Source: DASQJJ01 sp964598355 (GTDB lineage Bacteria; Patescibacteriota; Microgenomatia; Levybacterales; UBA12049). Taken from it: a DNA stretch of 24,472 bases. The stretch spans positions 1 through 24,472 of the forward strand of contig CAZRBN010000011.1 in NCBI GenBank assembly GCA_964598355.1, written 5' to 3'. How positions within the stretch are numbered: position 1 is the first letter of the stretch; each line of letters opens with the position of its first letter. The position numbers and the translations under genes are program-made. Positions 12,923-21,452 of this stretch are shown one piece after another. The notes under the pieces were generated by a model that saw only the letters and a list, made by a program, of their open reading frames with translations, was not told where the DNA came from and did no database searches.

Positions 12923-14923
12923 ATGCCCGATCAAATTGTCCAATCACCAGCTGGGGCTCCTGTTGGTGATGTTTCTGCTACAGTAGTTCCTTCCACTGGA
13001 GAAATTCCTGTTGTTTCGGTCGATCCCACTACTGTAATTGCTCTTACAATGCAACCGGATGTTTCTGCAACAGTACCTGTAGCACCTATTCCCCCTATCC
13101 CTGCGGTTGATTCTGCTGCAACAACCCTTCCTGCGGCTCCTACTGTAGATGTGCCTTCACAAGGTCCTTCTGATACGACACTTACCCCTTCACCAACACA
13201 GTTTTTTTCTGCTTCTCCTGGTACACAATCAATGCTTGATATGCTCCTTGAGCAAAAGCTTCTTACACAAGAACAAGCAGATGAAGTTCGTGTGCAAAGT
13301 GCAACGCAAAATAAATCAATAGAAGATGTCTTGCTTGAAAAAAACATTGTTGATAGTGGAAAAATATCTGAGTCAAAAGCACGCATGCTTGGAGTGCCAT
13401 ATATTTCTCTTGCTACAGCATCTTTTTCGCCTGAAGCATTAAGCTTTATTCCCCGTGCTGTTGTTGAGAGATTTAATCTTATTCCTTTTATGTATGATGA
13501 CAAAACAAAAATACTTTCTGTTGCCATGGCAAACCCTGTAGATCTGGAAGCACAACAATTTATTCGTCAGAAAACAGGGCTTACCATAAAGACTTTTGCT
13601 GCATCTCCGGAAGAAGTTAAAAATGCGATTGATGTGCAATATCGTCAAGAATTAGTTGGAGAAGTAGGAAAGGCTGTGAAAGAAACAGAAGAGCTAAAAC
13701 AGGAAAATAAAGCAAAAACAATTAATGCAGATCAATTGGGGCAAATAATAAAAGAAGCTCCTATTGCCAAAATTGTTGCAACGATTCTTGACTATGCAGT
13801 AAATTCTCGTGCTTCAGATGTGCATATAGAACCTATGGAGGATAGGGTTCGAGTGCGGTATAGAATTGATGGTATTTTGTACGACAGACTTTCTTTGCCA
13901 AAAGCTGTTCAGGATGCTGTTATTTCTCGTATTAAAGTACTTTCAGAAATGAAAATTGACGAACATCGTACCCCTCAAGATGGACGATTTAACTTTAAAG
14001 CCGGTGCAAATGAAGTTGATCTTCGTATATCTGTTTTGCCAACCGTGGATGGAGAAAAAATTGTTATGCGTTTGCTCAAAAAGTCTGGAGGAATTCCAAC
14101 ACTTCCTGAGTTAGGATTATCAGGTATTTCTCTTAAAGCTTTGGAAACGGCAATCCTTCGACCTCATGGCATTATTTTGGTTACTGGTCCTACAGGTTCT
14201 GGTAAAACGACTACGCTGTACGCTGTTTTGTCCAAACTCAATACTACCCGAGTCAATATTGTCTCTCTTGAAGATCCTGTCGAGTATCAAATTGGTGGAG
14301 TCAATCAAGTTCAGATTAATCCAGCTGTTGGACTTACCTTTGCTTCAGGACTTCGTTCTTTTTTACGACAAGACCCAAATATTATTCTTGTAGGAGAAAT
14401 CCGTGATGGTGAGACAGCTGATTTGGCCATTCAAGCAGCACTTACCGGTCATTTAGTTTTCTCAACACTGCATACCAGTAATGCTGCTGGCGCTCTTCCC
14501 CGTCTTTTAGATTTGGGTGCTGAAACGTTTCTTTTAGCATCGACAATTACTGCGGTTATGGGACAAAGAATTGCCCGAAAAATTTGCGAACATTGTAAAA
14601 CATCGTATACTCCAGCTCCTCAATTGATTGAAGAAATGAAAACTAATTTAGGACCTCTTCTTCCAGCAGGAGAATTAAAATTGTATAGAGGGACAGGATG
14701 TAATGAGTGTGGAGATTCAGGATATCTTGGTCGAGTTGGCATTTTTGAAGTGTTGACTATTACTGAGAAAATTGCGCACTTAGTATTGCAGCGTGCAGAT
14801 GCAGAAACAATTGAAAAACAAGCACGGGCAGAAAATATGATCACCATGAAACAAGATGGTTATTTAAAAGCCCTCTCAGGTGTAACAACTATTGAAGAAG
14901 TTCTTAGAGTTGCTCAGGAGTAA
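12923..14923 (+). CDS. pilB: Type IV pilus assembly ATPase PilB
   Basis: PilB is the hexameric cytoplasmic motor that powers pilus extension. The protein has 666 residues. Residues 1-100 are a low-complexity Pro/Thr/Ala/Val-rich extension. Residues about 104-245 are the GspE/MshEN-type N-terminal domain (MLLEQKLLTQEQADE, LGVPYISL). The ATPase domain has SDVHIEP (298-304), Walker A GPTGSGKT (422-429), the Asp box LEDPVEY (449-455), Walker B around IILVGEIRDGET (487-498) and the His box TGHLVFSTLHT (508-518). The four zinc-binding cysteines are at 555, 558, 593 and 596 (CEHC and CNEC). It heads the pilB-pilT-pilC run and has its own promoter. Confidence 0.96.
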   Translation: MPDQIVQSPAGAPVGDVSATVVPSTGEIPVVSVDPTTVIALTMQPDVSATVPVAPIPPIPAVDSAATTLPAAPTVDVPSQGPSDTTLTPSPTQFFSASPGTQSMLDMLLEQKLLTQEQADEVRVQSATQNKSIEDVLLEKNIVDSGKISESKARMLGVPYISLATASFSPEALSFIPRAVVERFNLIPFMYDDKTKILSVAMANPVDLEAQQFIRQKTGLTIKTFAASPEEVKNAIDVQYRQELVGEVGKAVKETEELKQENKAKTINADQLGQIIKEAPIAKIVATILDYAVNSRASDVHIEPMEDRVRVRYRIDGILYDRLSLPKAVQDAVISRIKVLSEMKIDEHRTPQDGRFNFKAGANEVDLRISVLPTVDGEKIVMRLLKKSGGIPTLPELGLSGISLKALETAILRPHGIILVTGPTGSGKTTTLYAVLSKLNTTRVNIVSLEDPVEYQIGGVNQVQINPAVGLTFASGLRSFLRQDPNIILVGEIRDGETADLAIQAALTGHLVFSTLHTSNAAGALPRLLDLGAETFLLASTITAVMGQRIARKICEHCKTSYTPAPQLIEEMKTNLGPLLPAGELKLYRGTGCNECGDSGYLGRVGIFEVLTITEKIAHLVLQRADAETIEKQARAENMITMKQDGYLKALSGVTTIEEVLRVAQE

Positions 14924-14969
14924 AACTAGCTACTAGTTATCAGCTCCTAAGTGTTAGGTAACAGGAGCT
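14924..14969. repeat. Palindrome cluster after pilB
   Basis: Three dyads follow the pilB stop directly: AACTAG-CTA-CTAGTT (14924-14938), AGCTCCT (14942-14948) with AGGAGCT (14963-14969), and CCTAA-GTG-TTAGG (14946-14958) nested in and competing with the second. No U-run follows on the plus strand, so this does not look like a standard terminator. Confidence 0.6.
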
Positions 14970-15007
14970 AGTGTTTCATTAAGAAAACATTTACAATAAA
15001 TATAATA

Positions 15008-15027
15008 ACTAGTTTCTAGAAGCTAGT
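15008..15027. repeat. 20-base CTAG-rich palindrome before pilT
   Basis: ACTAGTTTCTAGAAGCTAGT is a palindrome with a single T/G mismatch that becomes a G-U pair in RNA. It lies 16 bases before the pilT start, right after a TATAAT at 15001-15006 that may be a -10 box. It would sit in the pilT leader. Confidence 0.55.
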
Positions 15028-15043
15028 AACAGAAACAGAATTT

Positions 15044-16111
15044 ATGGATTTACAAACATTACTTGCACTTGTTGTTAAAAATAATGCATCTGATTTGCAT
15101 TTGTTGCCAGGTCTTCCTCCTGCTGTCAGAATTGACGGTATGCTTCAATACATTTCTTCCATCCCCTCAATGAGTAGTGAGAGTGTGCAGAGCATGGTCT
15201 ATGGACTTCTTTCAAAGGAGCAAAAAGATTTACTCACTGCAAATAAAGAGTTAGATTTTTCACTACCATATGGAGGAGGAATTTATGGAGATTTAGGACG
15301 TTTTCGTGTGAATGCTTATTATCAACGGGGCGAGTTATGCGCTGCTTTTCGATTTTTACCAAAAGTTATAAAGACAATAGAAGATTTGCATCTTCCCCAA
15401 ATTTGTCATAATTTTGCAAACCTTCGCCAAGGCTTTATTCTTGTTACTGGTCCAACGGGTCAAGGAAAATCAACAACCCTTGCATCAATTATTAATGAAA
15501 TTAATATGACTCGGGCGTCTCATATCTTAACAATTGAAGATCCAATTGAATATGTCTATCCCAATGGAAAAAGTCTAATTTCCCAGCGTGAAATGAAAAC
15601 AGATACGCATTCCTGGACAATGGCACTTCGTTCTGCTCTACGCGAAGATCCAGACGTTGTTCTTATTGGAGAAATGAGAGATCCTGACACAATGCAGGCT
15701 GCCATGACCATTGCAGAGACTGGGCATTTGGTTTTATCCACGCTTCATACAAATTCAGCAGCACAAAGCATAGATCGTATTATTGATTCATTCCCTGAGC
15801 ATCAGCAAAGTCAAATCCGTACACAGCTTTCTTTTACCTTAAAAGGCATTATTTCACAAAGACTTGTTCCCCAGATTAGCGGTGGAAGAATCCCTGCTGT
15901 TGAAGTATTGGTTGGGACTCCTGCTGTTGCAAGTAATGTTCGAGATGGTAAAACACACTTAATTGATTCCATTATCCAAACATCTCAAGATGTGGGAATG
16001 ATGACTCTGGATAATTCCCTTTCCCAACTTGTTTTATCAGGTGGCATTAGTCTTGATACGGCAAAATCCTACAGCTTGCATCCTGAAGAACTCCTAAGAA
16101 TGGTTGGATAA
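15044..16111 (+). CDS. pilT: Type IV pilus retraction ATPase PilT
   Basis: PilT is the hexameric motor that drives pilus retraction and twitching. The 355-residue length is typical. The PAS-like N-terminal domain begins with NNASDLHL and PAVRIDG. The core has Walker A GPTGQGKST (136-144, with Gln in place of the common Ser), the Asp box IEDPIEYVY (164-172), Walker B DVVLIGEMRD (204-213) and the His box ETGHLVLSTLHTNSA (225-239). SQRLVPQ and a PAVEVLVGTPAV segment follow, as in PilT rather than PilB. The tetracysteine zinc site is absent, as expected. It lies 120 bases after pilB, and the spacer contains palindromes and a possible -10 box, so its level may be tuned separately. Confidence 0.94.
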   Translation: MDLQTLLALVVKNNASDLHLLPGLPPAVRIDGMLQYISSIPSMSSESVQSMVYGLLSKEQKDLLTANKELDFSLPYGGGIYGDLGRFRVNAYYQRGELCAAFRFLPKVIKTIEDLHLPQICHNFANLRQGFILVTGPTGQGKSTTLASIINEINMTRASHILTIEDPIEYVYPNGKSLISQREMKTDTHSWTMALRSALREDPDVVLIGEMRDPDTMQAAMTIAETGHLVLSTLHTNSAAQSIDRIIDSFPEHQQSQIRTQLSFTLKGIISQRLVPQISGGRIPAVEVLVGTPAVASNVRDGKTHLIDSIIQTSQDVGMMTLDNSLSQLVLSGGISLDTAKSYSLHPEELLRMVG

Positions 16112-16120
16112 GAGTAGCGC

Positions 16121-16199
16121 TAACCGTCAAGCGTCAATAGTTAAGGATAAAAGTACAATAAGAAAAAATATTTTCTTAATTCTTAACGCTTACAGGTTA
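16121..16199. repeat. Nested inverted repeats between pilT and pilC
   Basis: Outer arms at 16121-16134 and 16186-16199 are 14 bases long with 3 central mismatches (TAACC...AGCGT). An inner perfect 8-bp hairpin TAAGAAAA-AATA-TTTTCTTA lies at 16159-16178. The whole spacer could fold into one branched structure. There is no terminator-like U-run after the outer stem. Confidence 0.55.
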
Positions 16200-16216
16200 A
16201 CCCATTTACCCTATCT

Positions 16217-17419
16217 ATGAAAGTACAATATAGAGCAACTACTAAAGAAGGCAAACTTATCCAAGGAGTTTTGGAAGCAAAAGATACGCAAGAGGCTGCT
16301 TTCTTTCTTCGTGGAAAAGAAATGCTACCATTATCTATTCGCGCAATAGAGAAAAAAGAACTTCCTTTTGCTTCTCTCTTTAAAAAATCTGCCAATTCCG
16401 ATTTAGTATTATTTACTAGACAGCTCTCCTCTATTCTCTCATCAGGATTGACTCTTATGCAGGCATTATCAATTCTCAAAGAACAAATTCAAAATCCACT
16501 TATGAAAGAAGTTGTTGTTGGTATTATTGCTGATGTGCAAGAAGGAAAAACATTTGGAAATGCCATTGAAAAATACCCAAAAATTTTTAGTAAAATATAC
16601 ATTGCTCTTATTAAAGCAGCAGAATCCTCAGGCTTTTTAGATAAAGTATTACTTCGGTTAGCTGATAATTTGGAAAAGCAGGAAAAATTGAAAGGTACGA
16701 TTAAATCAGCTCTTATGTATCCTGTTATTGTTATCGTTTTGATGGTTTTGGTAATGTTTGTTATGATGATCTTTGTTATCCCACAGCTTACTGTTTTATA
16801 TCAGAATTTAAATATCCCTCTTCCCTTTACAACACAAGTGCTTGTAACTATTTCAAATGCAACAATCACTTTTTGGCCTGTTATGTTGGGTGGAATCATT
16901 GCACTAAGTATTGCATATAGCAGATGGGTTAAAACAGACTCTGGAGAGCTTATAACGGATGGACTTAAATTGAAATTACCTGTTTTCGGTAAACTTATTA
17001 GTCAGACAATTCTTGCTGAATTTTCTCGTACGTTTGGTCTTTTAGTCGGTGCAGGAACATTAGTTGTTCAGTCCCTTAACGAATCTGCGGATACATCGGG
17101 AAATGTTATTTATGAAAATGCGATTCAGGAAATTGCCAAACGTGTTGAAAAAGGAATTTCTATTGGCGATGCAATGGCAGCATTTGATATATTCCCTCCA
17201 ATCCTTGTTCAAATGGTAAAAATTGGCGAGCAAACAGGAAAATTGGATGAATCACTTCTGAAAGTCAGTGAATATTTTGAACGTGAAGTTGATGGGACTG
17301 TGAAGACGTTAACAACTGCTATGGAGCCATTTATTATGATCGTTTTGGGTGTAGGTGTGTCCTTCCTTATTATTTCTATTATTACTCCAATCTACAATCT
17401 TACATCAAGTATTCAATAA
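16217..17419 (+). CDS. pilC: Type IV pilus inner-membrane platform protein PilC
   Basis: PilC (GspF family) is the inner-membrane platform on which PilB and PilT act. It is 400 residues long with the usual duplicated T2SSF layout. The N-terminus YRATTKEGKLIQGVLEAKD and the first cytoplasmic domain (about 65-165, FTRQLSSILSSGLTLMQAL) are followed by a long hydrophobic segment (about 168-195, YPVIVIVLMVLVMFVMMIFV), another at about 215-235, the second domain (EFSRTFGLLVGAGTLVVQSL), and a last membrane helix (about 370-396). PVFGKL and the KIGEQTGKLDESL motif are characteristic. No major pilin or prepilin peptidase gene follows within the window; the next gene is on the other strand. Confidence 0.95.
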   Translation: MKVQYRATTKEGKLIQGVLEAKDTQEAAFFLRGKEMLPLSIRAIEKKELPFASLFKKSANSDLVLFTRQLSSILSSGLTLMQALSILKEQIQNPLMKEVVVGIIADVQEGKTFGNAIEKYPKIFSKIYIALIKAAESSGFLDKVLLRLADNLEKQEKLKGTIKSALMYPVIVIVLMVLVMFVMMIFVIPQLTVLYQNLNIPLPFTTQVLVTISNATITFWPVMLGGIIALSIAYSRWVKTDSGELITDGLKLKLPVFGKLISQTILAEFSRTFGLLVGAGTLVVQSLNESADTSGNVIYENAIQEIAKRVEKGISIGDAMAAFDIFPPILVQMVKIGEQTGKLDESLLKVSEYFEREVDGTVKTLTTAMEPFIMIVLGVGVSFLIISIITPIYNLTSSIQ

Positions 17420-17458
17420 CTTTGGAAGGTCAGAATATGCTGCATGATATCTGAGGTA

Positions 17459-17938
17459 TCAAGATGATATTGGTTTACCAATTGCTTCAATTTCATCTAT
17501 GCCATCATGAGTGTGAATAGAGTTACTTAGTTCAACATTTTCCCTATCTGCAATGATTAATCCTTGAATAATATTTCTTGCTTTGATTGCATCATTTTTT
17601 TTGAGATGTCGTATGCTGACTACTTGATTCTGGAAGACTCTCCCTGGAAGAATATGGAGTGTTGCAAAAAAAGCACTGTGTTCGACAGAAAGGTCTGTAA
17701 TATTCTTAATTGGGATGCCGTGAATTTGCTCTGCTCCAAAAAAATCTCTAATAATAATATTTACCTTTTCGCTATCGATAATAAGATCATCTGGGAAAAA
17801 ATCAAAAGGGAAAACTGTTTTCGTTCTAAAAAGAATACAGTCACATTTACTTTTCAAATGATCCAATTTTTGTTTTTCTGTAGAGGTAATGGGAGAAGGA
17901 CTATCTCGGCGAAAAATAGTGGCAAATTTTAAAAACAT
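17459..17938 (-). CDS. Hypothetical protein, possible bacterial PH-like domain
   Basis: This soluble protein of 159 residues is strand-rich from about residue 30 to 130: ILFRTKTVFPFDFFPDDLII, KVNIIIRDFF, GIPIKNITDLSVE and FATLHI. A single amphipathic helix follows (KKNDAIKARNIIQGLI). Seven strands and one closing helix would fit a pleckstrin-homology-like barrel, and I have the impression of a family common in CPR genomes. The call rests on pattern only. The start is chosen as the ATG at 17938, since AAAGGAGG lies 9 bases upstream. The in-frame TTG at 17947 abuts the Shine-Dalgarno. It converges on pilC. It is one of the few genes in the window with a strong Shine-Dalgarno. Confidence 0.7.
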   Translation of the reverse strand: MFLKFATIFRRDSPSPITSTEKQKLDHLKSKCDCILFRTKTVFPFDFFPDDLIIDSEKVNIIIRDFFGAEQIHGIPIKNITDLSVEHSAFFATLHILPGRVFQNQVVSIRHLKKNDAIKARNIIQGLIIADRENVELSNSIHTHDGIDEIEAIGKPISS

Positions 17939-17947
17939 GTTGTCCAA

Positions 17948-17955
17948 CCTCCTTT
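17948..17955 (-). promoter_or_regulatory. Strong ribosome binding site of the PH-like gene
   Basis: AAAGGAGG on the minus strand is 9 bases before the ATG at 17938 and directly touches the TTG at 17947, so it selects the ATG. Confidence 0.72.
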
Positions 17956-18051
17956 ATATCCTAATGAGTGGCAGGTCAATATGAAAAGAATATGTCAAAA
18001 ATGGAAGAATAAAGAATGAAAAACTAGGTTGGAAAGATACTACTATGGTTG

Positions 18052-18080
18052 TTTACAAATAAGAATTGCTTATTTATTAT
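18052..18080 (+). promoter_or_regulatory. Promoter of the GT87-type gene, very short leader
   Basis: TTTACA (18052-18057), a 17-base spacer and TATTAT (18075-18080) lie 11 bases before the ATG at 18092. The expected leader is only about 5 bases and has no Shine-Dalgarno. Confidence 0.6.
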
Positions 18081-18091
18081 AGAAGAACTTT

Positions 18092-19264
18092 ATGAACAAG
18101 TTTTCTCTTATTGATTATCTTTCTCTTTTTCTTCTTGCATTTGTTATAACAATTACATTTTTTACATTTGTTTATCCTCCTACGGCTAGATTAGATTTTG
18201 GTATTTACCTATTGGCTCTCAACTTAGCAAAGGCTCATAAACCGCTCTATCCTTTGCTTCTTGGAACAATACCTTTTAGCTATCCTCCATCTATTCTGCC
18301 ATTTTTGCTTCCATTTACATTACTACCAGAAGCAGTAGCAATAAGTATATGGAATAGTATTTCGCTCGTGTGTCTTCTGAGTACTACTTTTCTGATTCTG
18401 AAATTGCATGGAGTTTTTCTTAAAACAAGACATCTCTTACTGTTACTTTCTGCTCTTTTACTTTTGGAACCAGTGAGAGAAACACTGCTTTTTGGTCAGA
18501 ATAATATTGTTGTTTTATTTTTCCTTATATTGTCATTTTTCTTTTCTCAAAAAAATACAACAAAGTATCAACTTTTCAGTGGTATATCATTAGGTATTGC
18601 TGCTTCTTTAAAAGTTTTTCCATTATTCCTTCTGTTCTATTTTATTTGTAAAAAACAGTGGAGTGTTGTCATAGTAACAGGAGGTATTTTTATCAGTAGT
18701 TTGTTTATTGGAACTTTTGGAGATTTCCATTATATTACTGAATATCTTACCTATGCATCGATGGTAGTTACTCCATTACATACGAATAACACGGATCAAT
18801 CATTCTCATCCTTTTTTCTTTTCTACTTTCCTACATTTTCGAAAGTACAATCTCTTGTGACACTTTGTACGTACATGGTTTTTCTTACCATGTCTTTTCT
18901 TTCTTTTATAAAAAGGGAGTCAACAGTTTTTTCTGACTTCCTTTTTTTTAGTTTTATTTTGGGAGGTACAATTCTTATTATCACTCCCCTTGCATGGGGG
19001 CATCATTTGGTTTTTCTTTTGCCGTTATGTCTTGCACTATTGCTTCGAATATTTCAAACAAAAAAGAAAAAAGATGGAGCTATTTTTCTTTTGGTATTTT
19101 TACTCCTTTTTATCAATGCTAATGAGAGTAATTTGTTATTACACAATTTTTCTTTCTCATCAATTCCTATTCCTCTCGAATTTCATGCGCTTCTTGGGTT
19201 AGGAATTGCACTGAGTGCAGAGTTTTTATGGTTTTCTAAATGTCTTGACAAGCAGTACACTTAA
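18092..19264 (+). CDS. GT87 (DUF2029)-type multispanning glycosyltransferase
   Basis: This integral membrane protein has 390 residues and about ten hydrophobic segments. It has the signs of the GT-C enzymes of family GT87, which move a sugar from a polyprenyl-phosphate donor on the outer face of the membrane. RLDFGIYLLAL with an acidic residue after the first membrane segment, FSYPPSILPFLLP, the central LFGQNNIVVLFFLILS, SLKVFPLFLLFYF, and the late HTNNTDQSFSSFF are all typical, followed by LAWGHHLVFLLPL. The acceptor is not shown; nearby exported Asn/Ser/Thr-rich proteins are possible targets, but this is inference. Its last 39 bases overlap the 3' end of the convergent repeat-protein gene. 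Confidence 0.82.
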   Translation: MNKFSLIDYLSLFLLAFVITITFFTFVYPPTARLDFGIYLLALNLAKAHKPLYPLLLGTIPFSYPPSILPFLLPFTLLPEAVAISIWNSISLVCLLSTTFLILKLHGVFLKTRHLLLLLSALLLLEPVRETLLFGQNNIVVLFFLILSFFFSQKNTTKYQLFSGISLGIAASLKVFPLFLLFYFICKKQWSVVIVTGGIFISSLFIGTFGDFHYITEYLTYASMVVTPLHTNNTDQSFSSFFLFYFPTFSKVQSLVTLCTYMVFLTMSFLSFIKRESTVFSDFLFFSFILGGTILIITPLAWGHHLVFLLPLCLALLLRIFQTKKKKDGAIFLLVFLLLFINANESNLLLHNFSFSSIPIPLEFHALLGLGIALSAEFLWFSKCLDKQYT

Positions 19265-21340
19265 CGTAAGAGGAAATACTCCCAGTAGTATCCATGCTAA
19301 ATTTATTTGTATATTTTTTTTGGAAGGAATGATGGTATGTATTGCAGCAACTGTTGTTTTTTGTCCATTAGTAACTGTTGTAGAAATAGTTCCTAGTACT
19401 CCTTGAGAAGATGCTCCCATCTGCTTTTCTACAACTGGATTTTCAATTGTACTGTTGTTGTTTTGTTGAACAGCAGCAGTCGTGGGAATAGGAGTAACGG
19501 TAAGAATCTGAGACAGTATATTTTGAGTACTAGTAGGAGTTGCTGGAGGAGTGCTATTATTTTCAACAGTTGTATTCTTTTGTTTTTCATGTCCAGGTGT
19601 TACAAAATCTCCTACCCATTTTCCAAAGACATTAACTACTGTTACAAATAATTTTCCACTTCCAATAATATTGTCGTTAACAAAATTGACGATATTAGCA
19701 AGTATTTTTGCATCACCCGTCTGAACATTGACGTTTCCCCCAGTATTTTCATTTGCAGTATTTCCTCCGGTATTGGCTGAAAGATTGAGAGTATTCCCTA
19801 CTTTTGCAATATTGTTTTGCACGGTTGTCGTATTCGTGTTGTTTGTTATATTTGTATTGTTATTACTTCCTGCTCCATTTCCATTATTGCTTGCTGTAAC
19901 ATTGCCATTACTGTCTGTTGTCAATGTTAAACCGTTAGATGCAGAGGTTGCACCATCAGGACCCCCTATGAGTTTTCCTATCCACTGCCCTGCTTTATTG
20001 ATGAGTACCAGCCAAAAATTACCTCCAGAAATATTGGAATTGGCAATATTTACAACATGAGAATCAGCAGATGCTTGTCCGCTTGTTACTGTAGTTTCTC
20101 CCCCTGTATTGCGTGTTGCTTGATTATCGCCTGTTGTACTAGCAAGCAGGAGATTATTGTCTATAACTGCATTGTTGGTCTGGGTTAGGAATGCTTGGGA
20201 GTTTTGGGTTGTTTGGGAAGAGTTATTTGAACCCGCACCATTGCCACTGTTTATTGCATTGGTTGTACTTGTTGCACATCTATTTGGACAAGGATTAAAA
20301 TTCTGCAAAGCAGATTCAGGCAAAATAATATCTCCTTGAAGATTCCCATAGATATTTACAATGCCGTATACTACTTTCCCTCCTGCAATATTGTTGTTTA
20401 AAAATGTTAGTGAATTTGCGGAGACATTGGCATTTCCTGTTTGGACAGTAGTAGTTCCATTCGTATTCCTGTTTGATAGATTATTCCCTGAGTCTGCAGC
20501 GAGGACTAAATTATTTCCAACACTCCCATCATTATTTTGAAATGTACCATTGTTAGTATTGTTGGAGGAAGAAGCGGTGTTGGTGCTTCCTGCTCCGTTG
20601 CCAATATTTTTTACCACTTCTCCAGGAATTGTTGATGAGCATCCACTAATACAGTTAGCTCCAAAATCCAAAACAATATCACCTGTATGATTATCTGCAA
20701 TGTTAAACTCAGCGACTGCTACCCCATCGACATTCGTATTTTGTGCAGTAATGATAGTTCCTGAGACATTTGCATTCCCTGTTTTGGTGGTCGTGTCTCC
20801 AACATTTTCTGAAGCATTATTTTTTCCCGTTGTTGATCCCTGAGTGAGAGTTTGAATAGAACTGGAAGTATTCGTTTGGATGGCACTTGTTGTATTGGCT
20901 GCCTGAGTTGAGGAAGAGTTATTTGAATTGGCTCCGTTACCCGAATTAGTGACTGCTGTTGGGTTTTGGGAGGTAGATGTAGGTTTCGAAGAAGCTGGGG
21001 TTGGGGAAGGTTGATTTTCAGGAATTGTTGTTGGAGTAGGAGTAGGTTGGTTTGTTGTACTAGCTGTTTGAGAAGGGGTGTCTGTGGGAGAAGGCGTTAC
21101 GGTTGGGTCTGAGCTAGTAGTATTTGTAGGAGATGGGGTTGGATCAGAAGGTGGAGTAGAATCGTTCGTAGTACTGTTTGCAGTTGAGACAGTTGGAGGA
21201 GTTGGGGCTGAAGGAGCACTTGGTGCAGACGGAGCAGTTGGCGGAGTAGGAATATCAGTAGCATGCGCAGGAATTGTATTAAAAAGAAGTATAGTCATGA
21301 GAGCTGTTATGGCTAGTGATTTTTTTATTAATTGCTTCAT
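19226..21340 (-). CDS. Exported membrane-anchored Asn/Thr-rich repeat protein
   Basis: This surface protein of 704 residues starts with a signal peptide (about 1-27, cleavage after PAHA). A Pro/Ser/Thr-rich stalk (about 28-130) follows, then four repeats of about 100-120 residues. Each repeat begins with a GNGAGSNN-type motif, continues through Asn-rich sequence to TG-N-A-x-NTGG and VQTGNA-type motifs, and ends with a hydrophobic strand block such as VNVFGKWVGDFVTPG. A Ser/Thr/Pro linker leads to a C-terminal membrane segment (LAWILLGVFPLTLSVLLVKTF) and RKP. Two Cys pairs occur (NCISGCS and NPCPNRC). A beta-solenoid or curlin-like stacked fold is plausible. I cannot name a family. It shares its repeat with the upstream gene and probably its mRNA. 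Confidence 0.85.
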   Translation of the reverse strand: MKQLIKKSLAITALMTILLFNTIPAHATDIPTPPTAPSAPSAPSAPTPPTVSTANSTTNDSTPPSDPTPSPTNTTSSDPTVTPSPTDTPSQTASTTNQPTPTPTTIPENQPSPTPASSKPTSTSQNPTAVTNSGNGANSNNSSSTQAANTTSAIQTNTSSSIQTLTQGSTTGKNNASENVGDTTTKTGNANVSGTIITAQNTNVDGVAVAEFNIADNHTGDIVLDFGANCISGCSSTIPGEVVKNIGNGAGSTNTASSSNNTNNGTFQNNDGSVGNNLVLAADSGNNLSNRNTNGTTTVQTGNANVSANSLTFLNNNIAGGKVVYGIVNIYGNLQGDIILPESALQNFNPCPNRCATSTTNAINSGNGAGSNNSSQTTQNSQAFLTQTNNAVIDNNLLLASTTGDNQATRNTGGETTVTSGQASADSHVVNIANSNISGGNFWLVLINKAGQWIGKLIGGPDGATSASNGLTLTTDSNGNVTASNNGNGAGSNNNTNITNNTNTTTVQNNIAKVGNTLNLSANTGGNTANENTGGNVNVQTGDAKILANIVNFVNDNIIGSGKLFVTVVNVFGKWVGDFVTPGHEKQKNTTVENNSTPPATPTSTQNILSQILTVTPIPTTAAVQQNNNSTIENPVVEKQMGASSQGVLGTISTTVTNGQKTTVAAIHTIIPSKKNIQINLAWILLGVFPLTLSVLLVKTFRKP

Positions 21341-21399
21341 ATATTCGTATGTATCATTTGTTTGTTTTGTTTTTATTTATTTTTATTTCCCCTGTCCTC

Positions 21400-21441
21400 C
21401 TGTAGGGCTTGGAGAGAAGTGCTTCTCCAAGCTCCCTACAG
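21400..21441 (-). promoter_or_regulatory. Very strong intercistronic hairpin between the two repeat-protein genes
   Basis: An 8-bp stem (21400-21407 with 21434-21441) and a second 8-bp stem (21408-21415 with 21424-21431) are separated only by a 2-base bulge and capped by an 8-base loop. It starts 11 bases after the stop of the upstream gene and ends 60 bases before the start of the next. No U-run follows on the minus strand, so an intrinsic terminator is unlikely. It may protect or process the upstream mRNA. Confidence 0.7.
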
Positions 21442-21452
21442 AAAGAACTTAT

